Shown piece by piece: positions 1-8,441 of a stretch of DNA of 64,000 nucleotides (within the stretch, counting starts at the first letter, position 1; each line of letters starts with the position of its first letter). Below the pieces are notes generated by a model that was not told the DNA's origin, searched no databases, and was given only the letters and a program-made list of their open reading frames with translations. Made by a program: the position numbers and the translations under genes. The stretch lies in contig NZ_JXYH01000003.1 of the NCBI RefSeq assembly GCF_001262635.1, forward strand, positions 79,650 through 143,649, written 5' to 3'. Source of the stretch: Aestuariivita boseongensis (GTDB taxonomy: Bacteria > Pseudomonadota > Alphaproteobacteria > Rhodobacterales > Rhodobacteraceae).

Positions 1-322
1 TCGGATGGATCACCGCGCGCCGCACATCGCGATATGCCGACGCGCGGCCATTCCGCCACCCGGCCATGAACTGAATGCTGTCGGGCGACACCCGCGCCTT
101 GCTGCGCGTGTCAAACAGGCAGTGGGCCGCCGTCAGAACCAGATCGGGCGCAATCAGCGCACCGGTGCAAAAGCCCTTACCGTTGATATCCAGACGCCCG
201 ACGGCCTCCCAGCCGCGACCGGCGTCGCTGGTCTCAAGGCTTTGCAATCCACCGCTTTGCGCCACAGCGGCGCCCGCGCCAAAAACGCAAGCCAAAGCCA
301 GAACCCAATCCCGTATCGCCAT
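1..322 (-). CDS. Trypsin-like serine protease, N-terminal part (cut by left window edge)
   Basis: Reading the minus strand from an ATG at 322 gives an open frame of about 107 codons that runs off the window. It begins with a signal peptide (MAIRDWVLALACVFGAG, then AAVAQS). It continues with the hallmark S1-family block GFCTGALIAPDLVLTAAHC, in which the His of TAAHC is the first catalytic residue. The Asp and Ser of the triad lie beyond the edge and cannot be checked. The protein is probably a secreted or periplasmic trypsin-like peptidase. The next gene upstream on this strand is glcF, which ends 66 bp away, so it may be its own unit. Confidence 0.8.
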   Translation of the reverse strand, partial: MAIRDWVLALACVFGAGAAVAQSGGLQSLETSDAGRGWEAVGRLDINGKGFCTGALIAPDLVLTAAHCLFDTRSKARVSPDSIQFMAGWRNGRASAYRDVRRAVIHP

Positions 323-388
323 ATCCTGCCTCCACTGTTGCCCCGGAAAATAGCAACGGGCTTTGGCAAAAATGCGGCAACGACGCGG

Positions 389-1711
389 CTATCGCAGGAT
401 CGGCACCTCTGGCGCGCGTTTGCCCGGCGCGGTCATCGCAGGCGGCTGAGGGCCCCCTGTGGCCCAATCCAGCAGTTCGACCGTGTGCACGATCGGCACC
501 TCGGTCCCTGACCCGATCTGCATCATGCAGCCGATATTGCCGGCAGCAATCACATCGGGATTCTTGGCCTCCAGCGTATCGACCTTACGCTTTTTCAGCT
601 GTTTCGAAATCTCAGGCTGCATCAGGTTATAAGTCCCCGCAGACCCACAGCACAGGTGACTGTCGCGCGGCTCCACCACGGTGAAACCGGCCTTTTTCAA
701 CAGGTCTTTCGGATAGGTCTTGATCTGCTGTCCGTGCTGCAACGAACAGGCCGCGTGATAGGCAATCGTCAGCCCCTTATCCTCGCCGTCCGGCAGATCC
801 AGCTTCATCAGCACTTCGCTGACATCCATGGCGATCTTCGACACACGCTCTGCATCCTTGGCCAGAGCCTCATTGCGGAACATATGCCCATAGTCCTTGA
901 CCGTAGTGCCACAGCCGCTGGTGTTGATGACAATCGCATCCAGCCCCTCGCCATCCATCTCGCGCGCCCAGGCCTTGATGTTCCTGGCCGCCGTCGCATG
1001 ACTTTCCGAAGTCTTGCCCATGTGATGCGTCAGCGCCCCGCAGCACCCTGCGCCTTCGGCAACCACAACCTCACAGCCTAGCCGCGTCAGTAGACGAATG
1101 GTGGCATCGTTGATGTCCGTATTCAGCGCCTTCTGCGCGCAGCCCGTCATCAGCGCCACGCGCATCTTCTTCTCGGCTTTCGGCGCGAACCTCTGCGGAT
1201 CGTCATTCCGGCTGACCGGAGGGATCGTCTTCGGCGCCATCTCCAGCATGGCCTTCAGTCGCGCATCCGGCATCAAAAAGGCAAAGGGTCGCCCGATCTT
1301 GGCCCCCAACAAGGCCACACGGAATCGCATCGGATAAGGCAGGATCTGCGCCAGGGTCCAACGCAACACACGCTCGAACAGCGGGCGTTTGTATTTGTTT
1401 TCAATGTATTCGCGCGCGTGATCGACCAGGTGCATGTAATGCACACCCGACGGGCAGGTCGTCATACAGGCGAGGCAAGACAGGCAGCGGTCGATATGTT
1501 TGACCGTTTTCTCATCCGGCTCCCGCTCATTCTCAAGCATATCCTTGATCAGGTAAATCCGGCCCCGCGGGCTGTCGAGTTCGTCGCCCAGCACCTGATA
1601 GGTGGGGCAGGTCGCAGTACAAAACCCGCAATGCACGCAAGTCCGCAGGATCTCGTTCGACCGGGCAATCCCGGGATCTTTCAGCTGATCTTCTGTAAAT
1701 GTCGTCTGCAT
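389..1711 (-). CDS. glcF: Glycolate oxidase iron-sulfur subunit GlcF
   Basis: A 440-residue ferredoxin-like subunit that passes electrons from the flavin subunits of glycolate oxidase to the membrane quinone pool. Two 4Fe-4S motifs are visible near the N-terminus (CVHCGFCTATCP and CLSCLACMTTCP). They are followed by two CCG-type domains (CCGALTHHMGK and CCGSAGTYNLMQ). The frame stays open 52 codons further upstream, but the ATG at 1711 was chosen because the protein then starts MQTTFTEDQL, as GlcF proteins do. That ATG overlaps the stop codon of the preceding small membrane protein by one base (TAATG), which points to translational coupling. It is the last gene of the glcD-glcE-orf-glcF operon. 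Confidence 0.95.
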   Translation of the reverse strand: MQTTFTEDQLKDPGIARSNEILRTCVHCGFCTATCPTYQVLGDELDSPRGRIYLIKDMLENEREPDEKTVKHIDRCLSCLACMTTCPSGVHYMHLVDHAREYIENKYKRPLFERVLRWTLAQILPYPMRFRVALLGAKIGRPFAFLMPDARLKAMLEMAPKTIPPVSRNDDPQRFAPKAEKKMRVALMTGCAQKALNTDINDATIRLLTRLGCEVVVAEGAGCCGALTHHMGKTSESHATAARNIKAWAREMDGEGLDAIVINTSGCGTTVKDYGHMFRNEALAKDAERVSKIAMDVSEVLMKLDLPDGEDKGLTIAYHAACSLQHGQQIKTYPKDLLKKAGFTVVEPRDSHLCCGSAGTYNLMQPEISKQLKKRKVDTLEAKNPDVIAAGNIGCMMQIGSGTEVPIVHTVELLDWATGGPQPPAMTAPGKRAPEVPILR

Positions 1712-2058
1712 TACGCTGCCACCGCCCGTGCGATTAGAATTCCAAACCAGGGGATCGTCGCCCCCATGGCGGCCACCGCCGCCGTCCACCGTTTCGCGCC
1801 CGGTGTTCCGATCACCAGCCGCATCACATGTCCCATGACCGCCATCGACAGCACCCAGGACGCCCAAAGCAGAAAGGTCGCCAGCGCTGCAGGCAAACCG
1901 ATCATCGGAGCCATGATCGCCAGAACCACCATGACCACGGTCGCCAGACCCAAAGGCCGGATGATCGACACGTCAGACGGCCGGCGCATCAGCGAAAGCA
2001 CGATCAGAGGGCCAACCGCAAAGGCCAGAACGAAAGTAATCAGGAAAGACACAGGCAT
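1711..2058 (-). CDS. Small membrane protein within the glycolate oxidase operon
   Basis: A 115-residue, very hydrophobic protein with about four predicted membrane segments (roughly residues 5-23, 35-55, 57-77 and 92-112) and a basic loop RRPSDVSIIRP after the first. It lies between glcE and glcF: three bases separate it from the glcE stop and one base overlaps glcF, so it is translated as part of the operon. I do not recognise a named family. Its position suggests a membrane anchor or quinone-side partner for the soluble GlcDEF complex, but that is inference from context only. Confidence 0.75.
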   Translation of the reverse strand: MPVSFLITFVLAFAVGPLIVLSLMRRPSDVSIIRPLGLATVVMVVLAIMAPMIGLPAALATFLLWASWVLSMAVMGHVMRLVIGTPGAKRWTAAVAAMGATIPWFGILIARAVAA

Positions 2059-2061
2059 GGC

Positions 2062-3174
2062 TTACCCCATCAGCCCGGCATTCAGCAGGCCCTTCGGATC
2101 GAACCTTGCACGCAATCCGGCACTGATCGCGGCCACCGGTGCGGGTTCGGGTTGGAACATGCCCAGCGCGGCGCGCGTGCCGGCATCGGCACGCACCAGG
2201 GTGGCGTGGCCGTCAAACGCGCCCAGCTTGGCGCGCAGATCCGTACCCCTGGGCATCAGCGCCCAGATCAGCCCGCCGCCCCAGTCGAACATAACGTCCA
2301 ACGCCTCAAGCCGCGCCGCAATCGCGGGCCCATCCGTGGGCTTGACCGAAATCCGCCAGACATCACCATCGACCCCATGCATACGGGTGACATCGCGGAT
2401 GGCCTGCCAAGCGACCGCGGATGCGTCGGATGCCTCCACAGTGACCTCGCCGAAATCTTTCAACACGTCCTGCAGCTGCCCCGCGCGATATGCCACGCTA
2501 TCGGTAAATCCCTCGACCCGCACCAGCACCTGACCGTCTGCCGGAACATAGGCCGCCCCGGTCACGTCATAAGGCGATCCCAGCGCCGCAGACATCGCCC
2601 GCACCGCACTGTCATCATCGGCAGGCGCGTGCACGATCACAGTGGCCAGCGCTTCGGGCTTCGGCAGCACCTTCAACGAAACTTCCGTCAAAACGCCCAG
2701 AGTCCCCCGCGCGCCCGACATCAGCTTGACCAGATCATAGCCCGTGACGTTCTTCATCACCCGACCACCATTCTTGATGATCTGCCCGGCCCCATCCACA
2801 TATCGCACGCCCAGCGCAAAATCGCGGCAGGCCCCCACGGATATCCGACGCGGCCCCGAGACATTCGCGGCCACCACACCACCAATCGTGGGTTCTCCGC
2901 TTGTGCCCAGAAGACCGCGATAATCCATCGGTTCGAATGCCAGACGCTGATTTTCCGCATCCAGCGCAGCCTCAACCTCGGCCAGGGTGGTGCCCGCCTG
3001 CGCCACGATGGTCAGCGCGCCCGGCTCATAAAGCGTGATACCGCTCAGCCCTAGGGTCGTCAGCACCACACCGTCGGGCGTCATGCCTTTCGTTCCACCG
3101 CCCTGCACCGCAAGCGGCTCTGACGTTCCGGCGACGATCTCGGCCAGCTCGGCCTCTGTCTCAGGTCTCAGCAT
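2062..3174 (-). CDS. glcE: Glycolate oxidase FAD-binding subunit GlcE
   Basis: A 370-residue member of the FAD-linked oxidase (PCMH-type) family and second flavoprotein subunit of glycolate oxidase, which turns glycolate into glyoxylate. The N-terminal flavin fold shows VQGGGTKG (around residue 24) and a GLLGTSGEPTIGGVVAANVSG segment that contacts FAD. GARGTLGVLTEVSLKVLP follows. It lacks the long C-terminal cap domain of GlcD, as expected for GlcE. It is second in the operon, 62 bp after glcD, and that gap carries two small hairpins. Confidence 0.93.
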   Translation of the reverse strand: MLRPETEAELAEIVAGTSEPLAVQGGGTKGMTPDGVVLTTLGLSGITLYEPGALTIVAQAGTTLAEVEAALDAENQRLAFEPMDYRGLLGTSGEPTIGGVVAANVSGPRRISVGACRDFALGVRYVDGAGQIIKNGGRVMKNVTGYDLVKLMSGARGTLGVLTEVSLKVLPKPEALATVIVHAPADDDSAVRAMSAALGSPYDVTGAAYVPADGQVLVRVEGFTDSVAYRAGQLQDVLKDFGEVTVEASDASAVAWQAIRDVTRMHGVDGDVWRISVKPTDGPAIAARLEALDVMFDWGGGLIWALMPRGTDLRAKLGAFDGHATLVRADAGTRAALGMFQPEPAPVAAISAGLRARFDPKGLLNAGLMG

Positions 3175-3180
3175 ATTCTT

Positions 3181-3238
3181 CTCTTTTCAAATACCGGCGG
3201 GGGTGAGCCGCACAAGCGGCGAGGGGGCTGGCCCCCTT
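3181..3238. repeat. Intergenic repeat with two small hairpins between glcD and glcE
   Basis: The glcD-glcE gap holds a T-rich start, the string AAATAC, and two dyads: GCCGC-ACAA-GCGGC (3207-3220) and AGGGGGC-TG-GCCCCCT (3222-3237), the second overlapping the glcD stop codon. The T-rich-AAATAC-hairpin layout resembles the elements at 44078-44128 and 57879-57936, so this looks like one copy of a degenerate interspersed element. It may trim readthrough or stabilise glcD mRNA. Confidence 0.45.
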
Positions 3239-4685
3239 ATTCCGCAGCAATGGCCTGCGCGCGCCGCGTTTCACTTTCAGACAGCGGGAAAACCTTGGCG
3301 GGGTTAAGCAACCAGGCCGGATCGAACACGTCCTTCACGGCCATCTGCGCCTCCAGGTCCTCGGCCGTGTATTGCACCAGCATCAGATCGCGCTTCTCGA
3401 TCCCCACACCGTGCTCTCCGGTCAGGCAGCCGCCTGCCTCAACGCACAGCTTCAGGATCTCGGCCCCGAAGGCCTCGCAGGTTTCCAGATCACCGGGCTT
3501 GTTGGCATCGAACAGGATCAGCGGGTGCATATTGCCATCGCCCGCATGGAACACATTGGCCACATCCAGGCCGAACTCCTTGGACATCTCGCCAATCCGG
3601 CGCAGCACGTAAGGCAACGAGGACACCGGGATCGTCCCATCCAGACACATGTAATCGTTGATCTGCCCCATCGCCCCGAAGGCCGATTTCCGGCCCAGCC
3701 AGATACGGCCGGCCTCATCGGCATCGGCAGCCTCGCGCAGTTCAACCGGGTTGTGCTTCTGCGCAATCTGCTTGATCAGACCCAGTTGCATGTCGATTTC
3801 GGCGTCCGAGCCTTCGACCTCAACGATCAAGAGCGCCTCACACATCGGATAGCCCGCCTTGGCGAAGGCCTCACACGCCTCGATACAGGGGCGGTCCATG
3901 AACTCGATCGCCACCGGCAACACACCCGCCTTGATGATGTCCGACACTACGGCACCGGCCGTTTCATTGCTGTCATAACCCATTAACACAGGCCGCGCGC
4001 CTTCGGGCTTGCGCAGGATCCGCAGAGTGGCTTCCGTCACCACACCCAACTGCCCCTCGGACCCGCAAATGACGCCCAGCAGGTCCAGACCACCGGCATC
4101 CAGATAGGCGCCCCCGATCTCCACCACAGTGCCATCCATCATCACCATGGTGACACCCAGAAGGTTGTTCGTCGTCACCCCGTATTTCAGACAATGCGCC
4201 CCGCCCGAATTCATTGCGATGTTCCCGGCAATCGCACAGGCCAGTTGGCTGGACGGATCGGGCGCATAAAAGAACGCTTCTTCCTCAACAGCCCCCGTCA
4301 CGCTCAGGTTGGTGCGGCCCGTCTGCACCCGAATGATCCGGTTCTCGTAATCCGTCTCCAGCACATCATTCATCCGCGCCACGCCCAGGATCACGCAATC
4401 GGCCGTGGGCAGCGCACCGCCTGCCAGCGACGTACCCGACCCGCGCGGCACCACCGGCACGCCTTCTTCGTGGCAGATGCGCAAAATATCCGACACTTCC
4501 TGGGTCGAGGACGGCAAGACCGCCGCCATCGGAGGGCATTTATACGCCGTCAACGCATCGCATTCATATGCGCGCGTCTCGGCCTCATCATGGATGACGG
4601 CGTCTTTGGGAAGAACCGACTGCAACCGTTCGACCACACGGGCCTTACGCGCCAAAATCGCCGGGTTCGGGGCGGGCATTTCCAT
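3237..4685 (-). CDS. glcD: Glycolate oxidase FAD-linked catalytic subunit GlcD
   Basis: A 482-residue FAD-linked oxidase that oxidises glycolate (often also D-lactate) to the 2-oxoacid. The FAD-binding half contains VPRGSGTSLAGGALPTAD and CAIAGNIAMNSGGAHCLKYG. The C-terminal half ends in GEHGVGIEKRD and LLNPAKVFP, the usual tail of the GlcD/D-lactate dehydrogenase group. The ATG at 4685 is preferred over upstream in-frame starts because GGAGGAG lies five bases before it. First gene of the operon. A promoter with an overlapping dyad sits just upstream. Confidence 0.95.
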   Translation of the reverse strand: MEMPAPNPAILARKARVVERLQSVLPKDAVIHDEAETRAYECDALTAYKCPPMAAVLPSSTQEVSDILRICHEEGVPVVPRGSGTSLAGGALPTADCVILGVARMNDVLETDYENRIIRVQTGRTNLSVTGAVEEEAFFYAPDPSSQLACAIAGNIAMNSGGAHCLKYGVTTNNLLGVTMVMMDGTVVEIGGAYLDAGGLDLLGVICGSEGQLGVVTEATLRILRKPEGARPVLMGYDSNETAGAVVSDIIKAGVLPVAIEFMDRPCIEACEAFAKAGYPMCEALLIVEVEGSDAEIDMQLGLIKQIAQKHNPVELREAADADEAGRIWLGRKSAFGAMGQINDYMCLDGTIPVSSLPYVLRRIGEMSKEFGLDVANVFHAGDGNMHPLILFDANKPGDLETCEAFGAEILKLCVEAGGCLTGEHGVGIEKRDLMLVQYTAEDLEAQMAVKDVFDPAWLLNPAKVFPLSESETRRAQAIAAE

Positions 4686-4711
4686 CGGCGTCTCCTCCAA
4701 ACAACGCAAAC

Positions 4712-4747
4712 TGGTAAAAATATATTACCAATTTCGCGATCTGACAA
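4712..4747 (-). promoter_or_regulatory. glcD promoter with overlapping GntR-like operator
   Basis: On the minus strand TTGTCA (4742-4747) and TATATT (4719-4724) are separated by exactly 17 bases, a good sigma70-type promoter 34-60 bp before the glcD start. A dyad TGGTAA-N7-TTACCA (4712-4730) covers the -10 box. TGGT/ACCA half-sites are typical of FadR-type GntR regulators such as GlcC, PdhR and LldR, although the spacing is wider than their usual sites. No GntR gene lies in the window. Repression by occlusion of the -10 is inference. Confidence 0.5.
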
Positions 4748-4810
4748 GCGATTCTGCCACGCACAGGAAAGTGACACCCGCCATTCTCAGCTATGAGATA
4801 GGCTGAGACG

Positions 4811-5161
4811 ATGAAATATCTCCTCCCTCTCCTCCTGCTGGCCAGCCCGGCGCTTGCCGATCCCGTCACCATAAACCGGGTGGAGGCGACCCCCACCGGC
4901 ACCACCTGGCGCTTTGACGTGACCGTAACCCACCCTGATACGGGCTGGGACCACTATGCCGATGGGTGGCGCGTGCTGGATATGGAGGGCAACGAACTGG
5001 GCTTGCGCGTCCTCTATCACCCGCATGTGGACGAACAGCCCTTCACCCGGTCGCTGTCAGGCGTGACCATTCCATCAGGCCTGACCGAGGTTCAGATCGA
5101 GGCGCGCTGCTCCGTGGACGGCTGGACAACCCGGAAGGTGGTGGATTTGCCAGGGCGCTGA
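4811..5161 (+). CDS. Conserved-looking secreted protein of unknown function
   Basis: A 116-residue protein with a clear signal peptide (MKYLLPLLLLASPALA, cleavage expected after ALA) and a beta-rich mature part of about 100 residues. A segment with TPTGTTWRFDVTVTHPDTGW and several Trp, His and Asp residues looks like a small immunoglobulin-like periplasmic domain. There is no catalytic motif I recognise. It is divergent from glcD and followed by a 135-bp gap with an inverted repeat. Function unknown. Confidence 0.7.
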   Translation: MKYLLPLLLLASPALADPVTINRVEATPTGTTWRFDVTVTHPDTGWDHYADGWRVLDMEGNELGLRVLYHPHVDEQPFTRSLSGVTIPSGLTEVQIEARCSVDGWTTRKVVDLPGR

Positions 5162-5244
5162 TTTCTGGCATCTGCGCAAACCGCGCTGCGCCAGACCGCA
5201 GAACGGCGATCCAGCTTCGCCCCAGCACGGTGCAGGCACGTAAC

Positions 5245-5268
5245 TGACAACCGCTTCTTCCGTTGTCA
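5245..5268 (+). promoter_or_regulatory. Inverted repeat upstream of the SLC13 transporter gene
   Basis: A perfect dyad TGACAAC-N10-GTTGTCA ends 28 bp before the transporter ATG at 5297. Its right arm contains TTGTCA, which could act as a -35 box with TACGCT 16 bases further on as a weak -10. An operator covering the promoter is plausible. The regulator is unknown. Confidence 0.35.
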
Positions 5269-5296
5269 CTGACGCAGCAACTGCTACGCTTTTCCA

Positions 5297-6682
5297 ATGA
5301 GAAGCAGATCACTCATAATTGTGATGGGATTGGCGCTCTTGCTTGCTCCTTTGGTTCTGCCAGCCCCCGGTCGAATGACCGAGCTTGAGTGGCGTGCATT
5401 GGGGCTGGCTCTGGTGATGGCGCTTTGGTGGCTGACCGAAGCGATTCCACTTCCGGCAACAGCACTTCTTCCTCTGGCAGTCGCGCCGCTTACCGGTATT
5501 GCCTCGCTCGAAGACGTAGCAACCTCCTACAGCCATCCGCTTATCATTCTTTTCCTCGGGGGATTTCTTATCGCGAAATCGATCGAGAAATCAGGTCTGC
5601 ACAAGAGACTGGCAGGGACATTGCTTGGTCTGGCCGGAACGAGCCCGCGCAGAGTTCTCGGTGCCATTATGCTGTGCACGGCTTTCCTGAGCCTTTGGAT
5701 CAGCAACACAGCCTCGGCAATGGTCGTCGCGCCGATCGCCGCCGCGATCTCAAGCTCCCAGAGCGATCGATTGGGCTTCGGCACTGCCCTCATGCTTGGC
5801 GTGGCATTTTCGGCAACCATCGGAGGGATGGGATCGCTGATCGGCACGCCGCCAAATGCGATATTCGCCGCTTTTGTCAGCGATGAATACGGGGTGAACG
5901 TAGGCTTTGCGCAATGGGCGGCGCTTGGTATTCCGGTCGCACTGGTACTTCTGATTGCAGCCTGGATCATCCTCACATGGATCACACCCGGAGTACCGAC
6001 AGAAGCGCTTTCAACATCCTTCGGGACGCAAGGATCGCCAATGCAACCATCAGAGCGTCGCGTCGCGTTCGTGGCCGGGCTCACAGCACTTGCGTGGCTT
6101 TCCCGACCGTTGATCGAATGGCTGTTGCCCTCGGTTCCAATCTCCGACGCAGGTATCGCAATGATGGCGGCACTGGCCCTGTTCATCTTGCCTGACGGAA
6201 ACGACGGCAGACTGCTTGATTGGAATACTGCAGCGTCATTGCGTTGGGATGTTCTGATCCTCTTTGGCGGTGGCCTGGCGCTGGCCAGCATTATCGAAGG
6301 AAATGGTCTGGCAAGTTTGGTGGCTGAAAACCTTCGCGCGACAACGTACGTTTCCGAGCTTGCTCTTCTTTTCATAATCGCGGCGCTCATTGTCTACATC
6401 GGAGAGGTTGCAAGCAATACCGCGATGGCCGCAATCTTTCTGCCGATTGCAGGGGCCGTGGCGATGAACCTTGGAGTTGACCCGGTCGCCTTTCTTGTTC
6501 CGATAGCTTTGGCGGCATCAATCGGATTCATGCTTCCCGTGGCCACTCCGCCGAACGCGATCGTTTTTGCCGACCCGTCGGTAACCCGACTGGATATGCT
6601 GCGTGCTGGCGCACCATTGGACGTGATCGCGTTACTGATAGCTGTCGGCGCAAGCGCGTTTCTTGCTCCCGTCCTGTTCTAG
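5297..6682 (+). CDS. SLC13/DASS-family anion (dicarboxylate) symporter
   Basis: A 461-residue integral membrane protein with about 11-12 hydrophobic segments. The two signature repeats of the divalent anion:sodium symporter family are present: SNTASAMVVAPIAAAI near residue 135 and SNTAMAAIFLPIAGAV near residue 374, each after a re-entrant segment. IGTPPNAIF and VATPPNAIVFA are the paired substrate-loop motifs. The family imports succinate, malate, fumarate or sulfate, and the substrate cannot be fixed from sequence. Codons are less biased to G/C at third positions than in the neighbours, which may mark recent acquisition. It stands alone between unrelated genes. Confidence 0.85.
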   Translation: MRSRSLIIVMGLALLLAPLVLPAPGRMTELEWRALGLALVMALWWLTEAIPLPATALLPLAVAPLTGIASLEDVATSYSHPLIILFLGGFLIAKSIEKSGLHKRLAGTLLGLAGTSPRRVLGAIMLCTAFLSLWISNTASAMVVAPIAAAISSSQSDRLGFGTALMLGVAFSATIGGMGSLIGTPPNAIFAAFVSDEYGVNVGFAQWAALGIPVALVLLIAAWIILTWITPGVPTEALSTSFGTQGSPMQPSERRVAFVAGLTALAWLSRPLIEWLLPSVPISDAGIAMMAALALFILPDGNDGRLLDWNTAASLRWDVLILFGGGLALASIIEGNGLASLVAENLRATTYVSELALLFIIAALIVYIGEVASNTAMAAIFLPIAGAVAMNLGVDPVAFLVPIALAASIGFMLPVATPPNAIVFADPSVTRLDMLRAGAPLDVIALLIAVGASAFLAPVLF

Positions 6683-6772
6683 CGAACGAAAGTTGCGTCT
6701 CTGATCTCGTGGTTTCCGCTTAGGGCTTAACCCCGCCCCGCCCTGCGTCCCCCGTCCGGATCGCGACCGCCT

Positions 6773-7243
6773 TTACACCCGGTGGTAAGGGCTCCCCGCC
6801 AGAATGGACGCCGCGCGATAAAGCTGCTCGCTCAGCATTACCCGTGCCAGCATGTGGGGCCAGACCATCTTTCCGAAACTCAGAAGCTGGTCGGCTTCTG
6901 CGCGGAATTCAGGCGCAAGGCCGTCTGCGCCGCCAATCACGAAGGCCACGTCGCCGCGGCCGTCATCGCGCCACCGCGCCAGCAGATCCGCGAAGTCGGG
7001 CGAGGACATCGCCTTGCCGCGTTCGTCCAGCGCGCAGATCACCGCACCGCGCGGCACGGCTGCGCGCAGCAGATCGGCCTCCGCCTGCTTGCCGCCACCT
7101 TTACGGTCTTCCACCTCGACCACGCGCAGCGGGCCAAGGCCCAAGGCCCGGCCCGTCCGGTCAAAGCGGGTCACATAATCGTCAATCAGGGATTTTTCCG
7201 GGCCGGCGCGCAAACGTCCGACCGCGCAAAGATGGATGCGCAT
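6773..7243 (-). CDS. rlmH: 23S rRNA (pseudouridine1915-N3)-methyltransferase RlmH
   Basis: A 156-residue SPOUT methyltransferase that methylates pseudouridine 1915 in helix 69 of 23S rRNA in assembled ribosomes. The trefoil-knot region is visible as DVAFVIGGADGL (about residues 98-109). The C-terminus LYRAASILAGSPYHRV is the family's characteristic ending. The length matches the family. It follows rsfS by 40 bp in the same direction, the usual rsfS-rlmH pair. Confidence 0.95.
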   Translation of the reverse strand: MRIHLCAVGRLRAGPEKSLIDDYVTRFDRTGRALGLGPLRVVEVEDRKGGGKQAEADLLRAAVPRGAVICALDERGKAMSSPDFADLLARWRDDGRGDVAFVIGGADGLAPEFRAEADQLLSFGKMVWPHMLARVMLSEQLYRAASILAGSPYHRV

Positions 7244-7283
7244 ATCGCGTCCTTGTTCCCGCGCAGCGCGCGGGGTACTCCGC

Positions 7284-7742
7284 TCAGTTCGCCTGAGCGG
7301 TTGCTGGCACCCACATCTTTTCCAGCTGATAGAATTCGCGCACTTCCGGGCGGAAGATATGAACGATCACATCGCCCGTATCGATCAGCACCCAGTCGCC
7401 GGCATCCTTGCCTTCGACCCGCGACAGCCGGCCGAACTCGGTTTTCAGACGATCCACCAGCTTTTCGGCGATGGCCGAAACCTGCCGGGTCGACCGCCCG
7501 GAACAGATCACCATGTAATCGCCAATGGCGGATTTGCCGCGCAGATCGATCTCAACGATCTCTTCGGCTTTGTCGTCAGAAAGTTGCGAAAGGATTGTCG
7601 CCAGCAGCGTCTCGCTGGTGGGTTGGGCTGGGCCTGCACCGCTATGAGAGGCCCGATCATCAGCAGCCTGTGCCGCCTCTGCATGGATTGACAGAACAAT
7701 GTCCTCCTTTGCTGCGCGTCGGGATGATCCCGCGCTGTCCAT
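7284..7742 (-). CDS. rsfS: Ribosomal silencing factor RsfS
   Basis: A 152-residue RsfS/DUF143 protein that binds uL14 on the large subunit and blocks subunit joining during starvation. The core KAEEIVEIDLRGKSAIGDYM, CSGRSTRQVSAIAEKL and DTGDVIVHIF are diagnostic. The start is uncertain: the ATG at 7742 has no obvious ribosome binding site, whereas AGGAGG lies inside the frame about 65 bp downstream, eight bases before a CTG codon. The first 20 or so residues may therefore not be translated. rlmH follows. Confidence 0.92.
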   Translation of the reverse strand: MDSAGSSRRAAKEDIVLSIHAEAAQAADDRASHSGAGPAQPTSETLLATILSQLSDDKAEEIVEIDLRGKSAIGDYMVICSGRSTRQVSAIAEKLVDRLKTEFGRLSRVEGKDAGDWVLIDTGDVIVHIFRPEVREFYQLEKMWVPATAQAN

Positions 7743-7886
7743 AAGACAAATCTAGCAAGACACGCATGACATTTCAATGAAACTGCACGCACTGTTTCCA
7801 ACACCGCGCCAATAGCAGCGAATTGTTGCCCCAAGGCGTGCTGCGCCCTAACCTTCCCGGTCTGTGTAACGATTATCGGGGGAAAC

Positions 7887-8441
7887 GTGCGGCATTTTCC
7901 GGTGCTTGGCTGTCTGGCGATCATCGCCGCGCTGTTCGGCGCGTCCAGGGATGCGGCGGCCCAGCCGATCGACCGCTGGCATTACATCGACGCCGAAAGC
8001 GTGCTTCACGCCCCGCGCGTGGACGGGCTGCAGGGCGCGGGCATCATCCAGAACGACGCGATCTTCGCCATGCTTTACCTGGGCCTGCCCGAGGAAAACG
8101 GCGTGATTTCAATCGTGCTGCCCACACCCGAGCCCGCGGCAGAGCTCAAGTCGACCCTGGTCTCCACCCGCGGCCAGCGTTTCGAACGCGTGCTGCGCGC
8201 CGAAGATCTGGACATCGTCCGCACCAGCGACAGCTCGCACGCCTATTCCTTCCCGATCTCGGCCATCGACATCGACCTGTTCAAACGTGCGCAGACCTGG
8301 ATGCTGACCATTGGCGACACCACATGGCCCGTGACCCTGCGCGGCAGCCGCAAGGCCATCGAAGAGGCCGAACGCCGGCATATGTCCCTTTTCAAAAGCC
8401 TCGCGACCGCCCCGGCCGGCAAACTCGCCGTTTCGGATTAA
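7887..8441 (+). CDS. Secreted protein of unknown function
   Basis: A 184-residue protein read from a GTG at 7887 that is preceded by GGGGGAAAC. It has a signal peptide ending in DAAA-QP near residue 26. The mature part has no membrane segment and no motif I can assign. It ends with a basic and helical stretch (RKAIEEAERRHMSLFKSL). It is divergent from rsfS and its stop overlaps the stop of the convergent MscS gene by four bases, so the two transcripts must overlap. Confidence 0.7.
   Translation: MRHFPVLGCLAIIAALFGASRDAAAQPIDRWHYIDAESVLHAPRVDGLQGAGIIQNDAIFAMLYLGLPEENGVISIVLPTPEPAAELKSTLVSTRGQRFERVLRAEDLDIVRTSDSSHAYSFPISAIDIDLFKRAQTWMLTIGDTTWPVTLRGSRKAIEEAERRHMSLFKSLATAPAGKLAVSD

Noticed and set aside
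1828..3054. Long plus-strand frame opposite glcE
   Set aside because: Arg-, His- and Gln-rich composition typical of the antisense frame of a GC-rich gene; glcE on the other strand has clear family motifs. The same applies to the long frames at 8633-9961 (+), 10232-11587 (-) and 54800-55738 (-).
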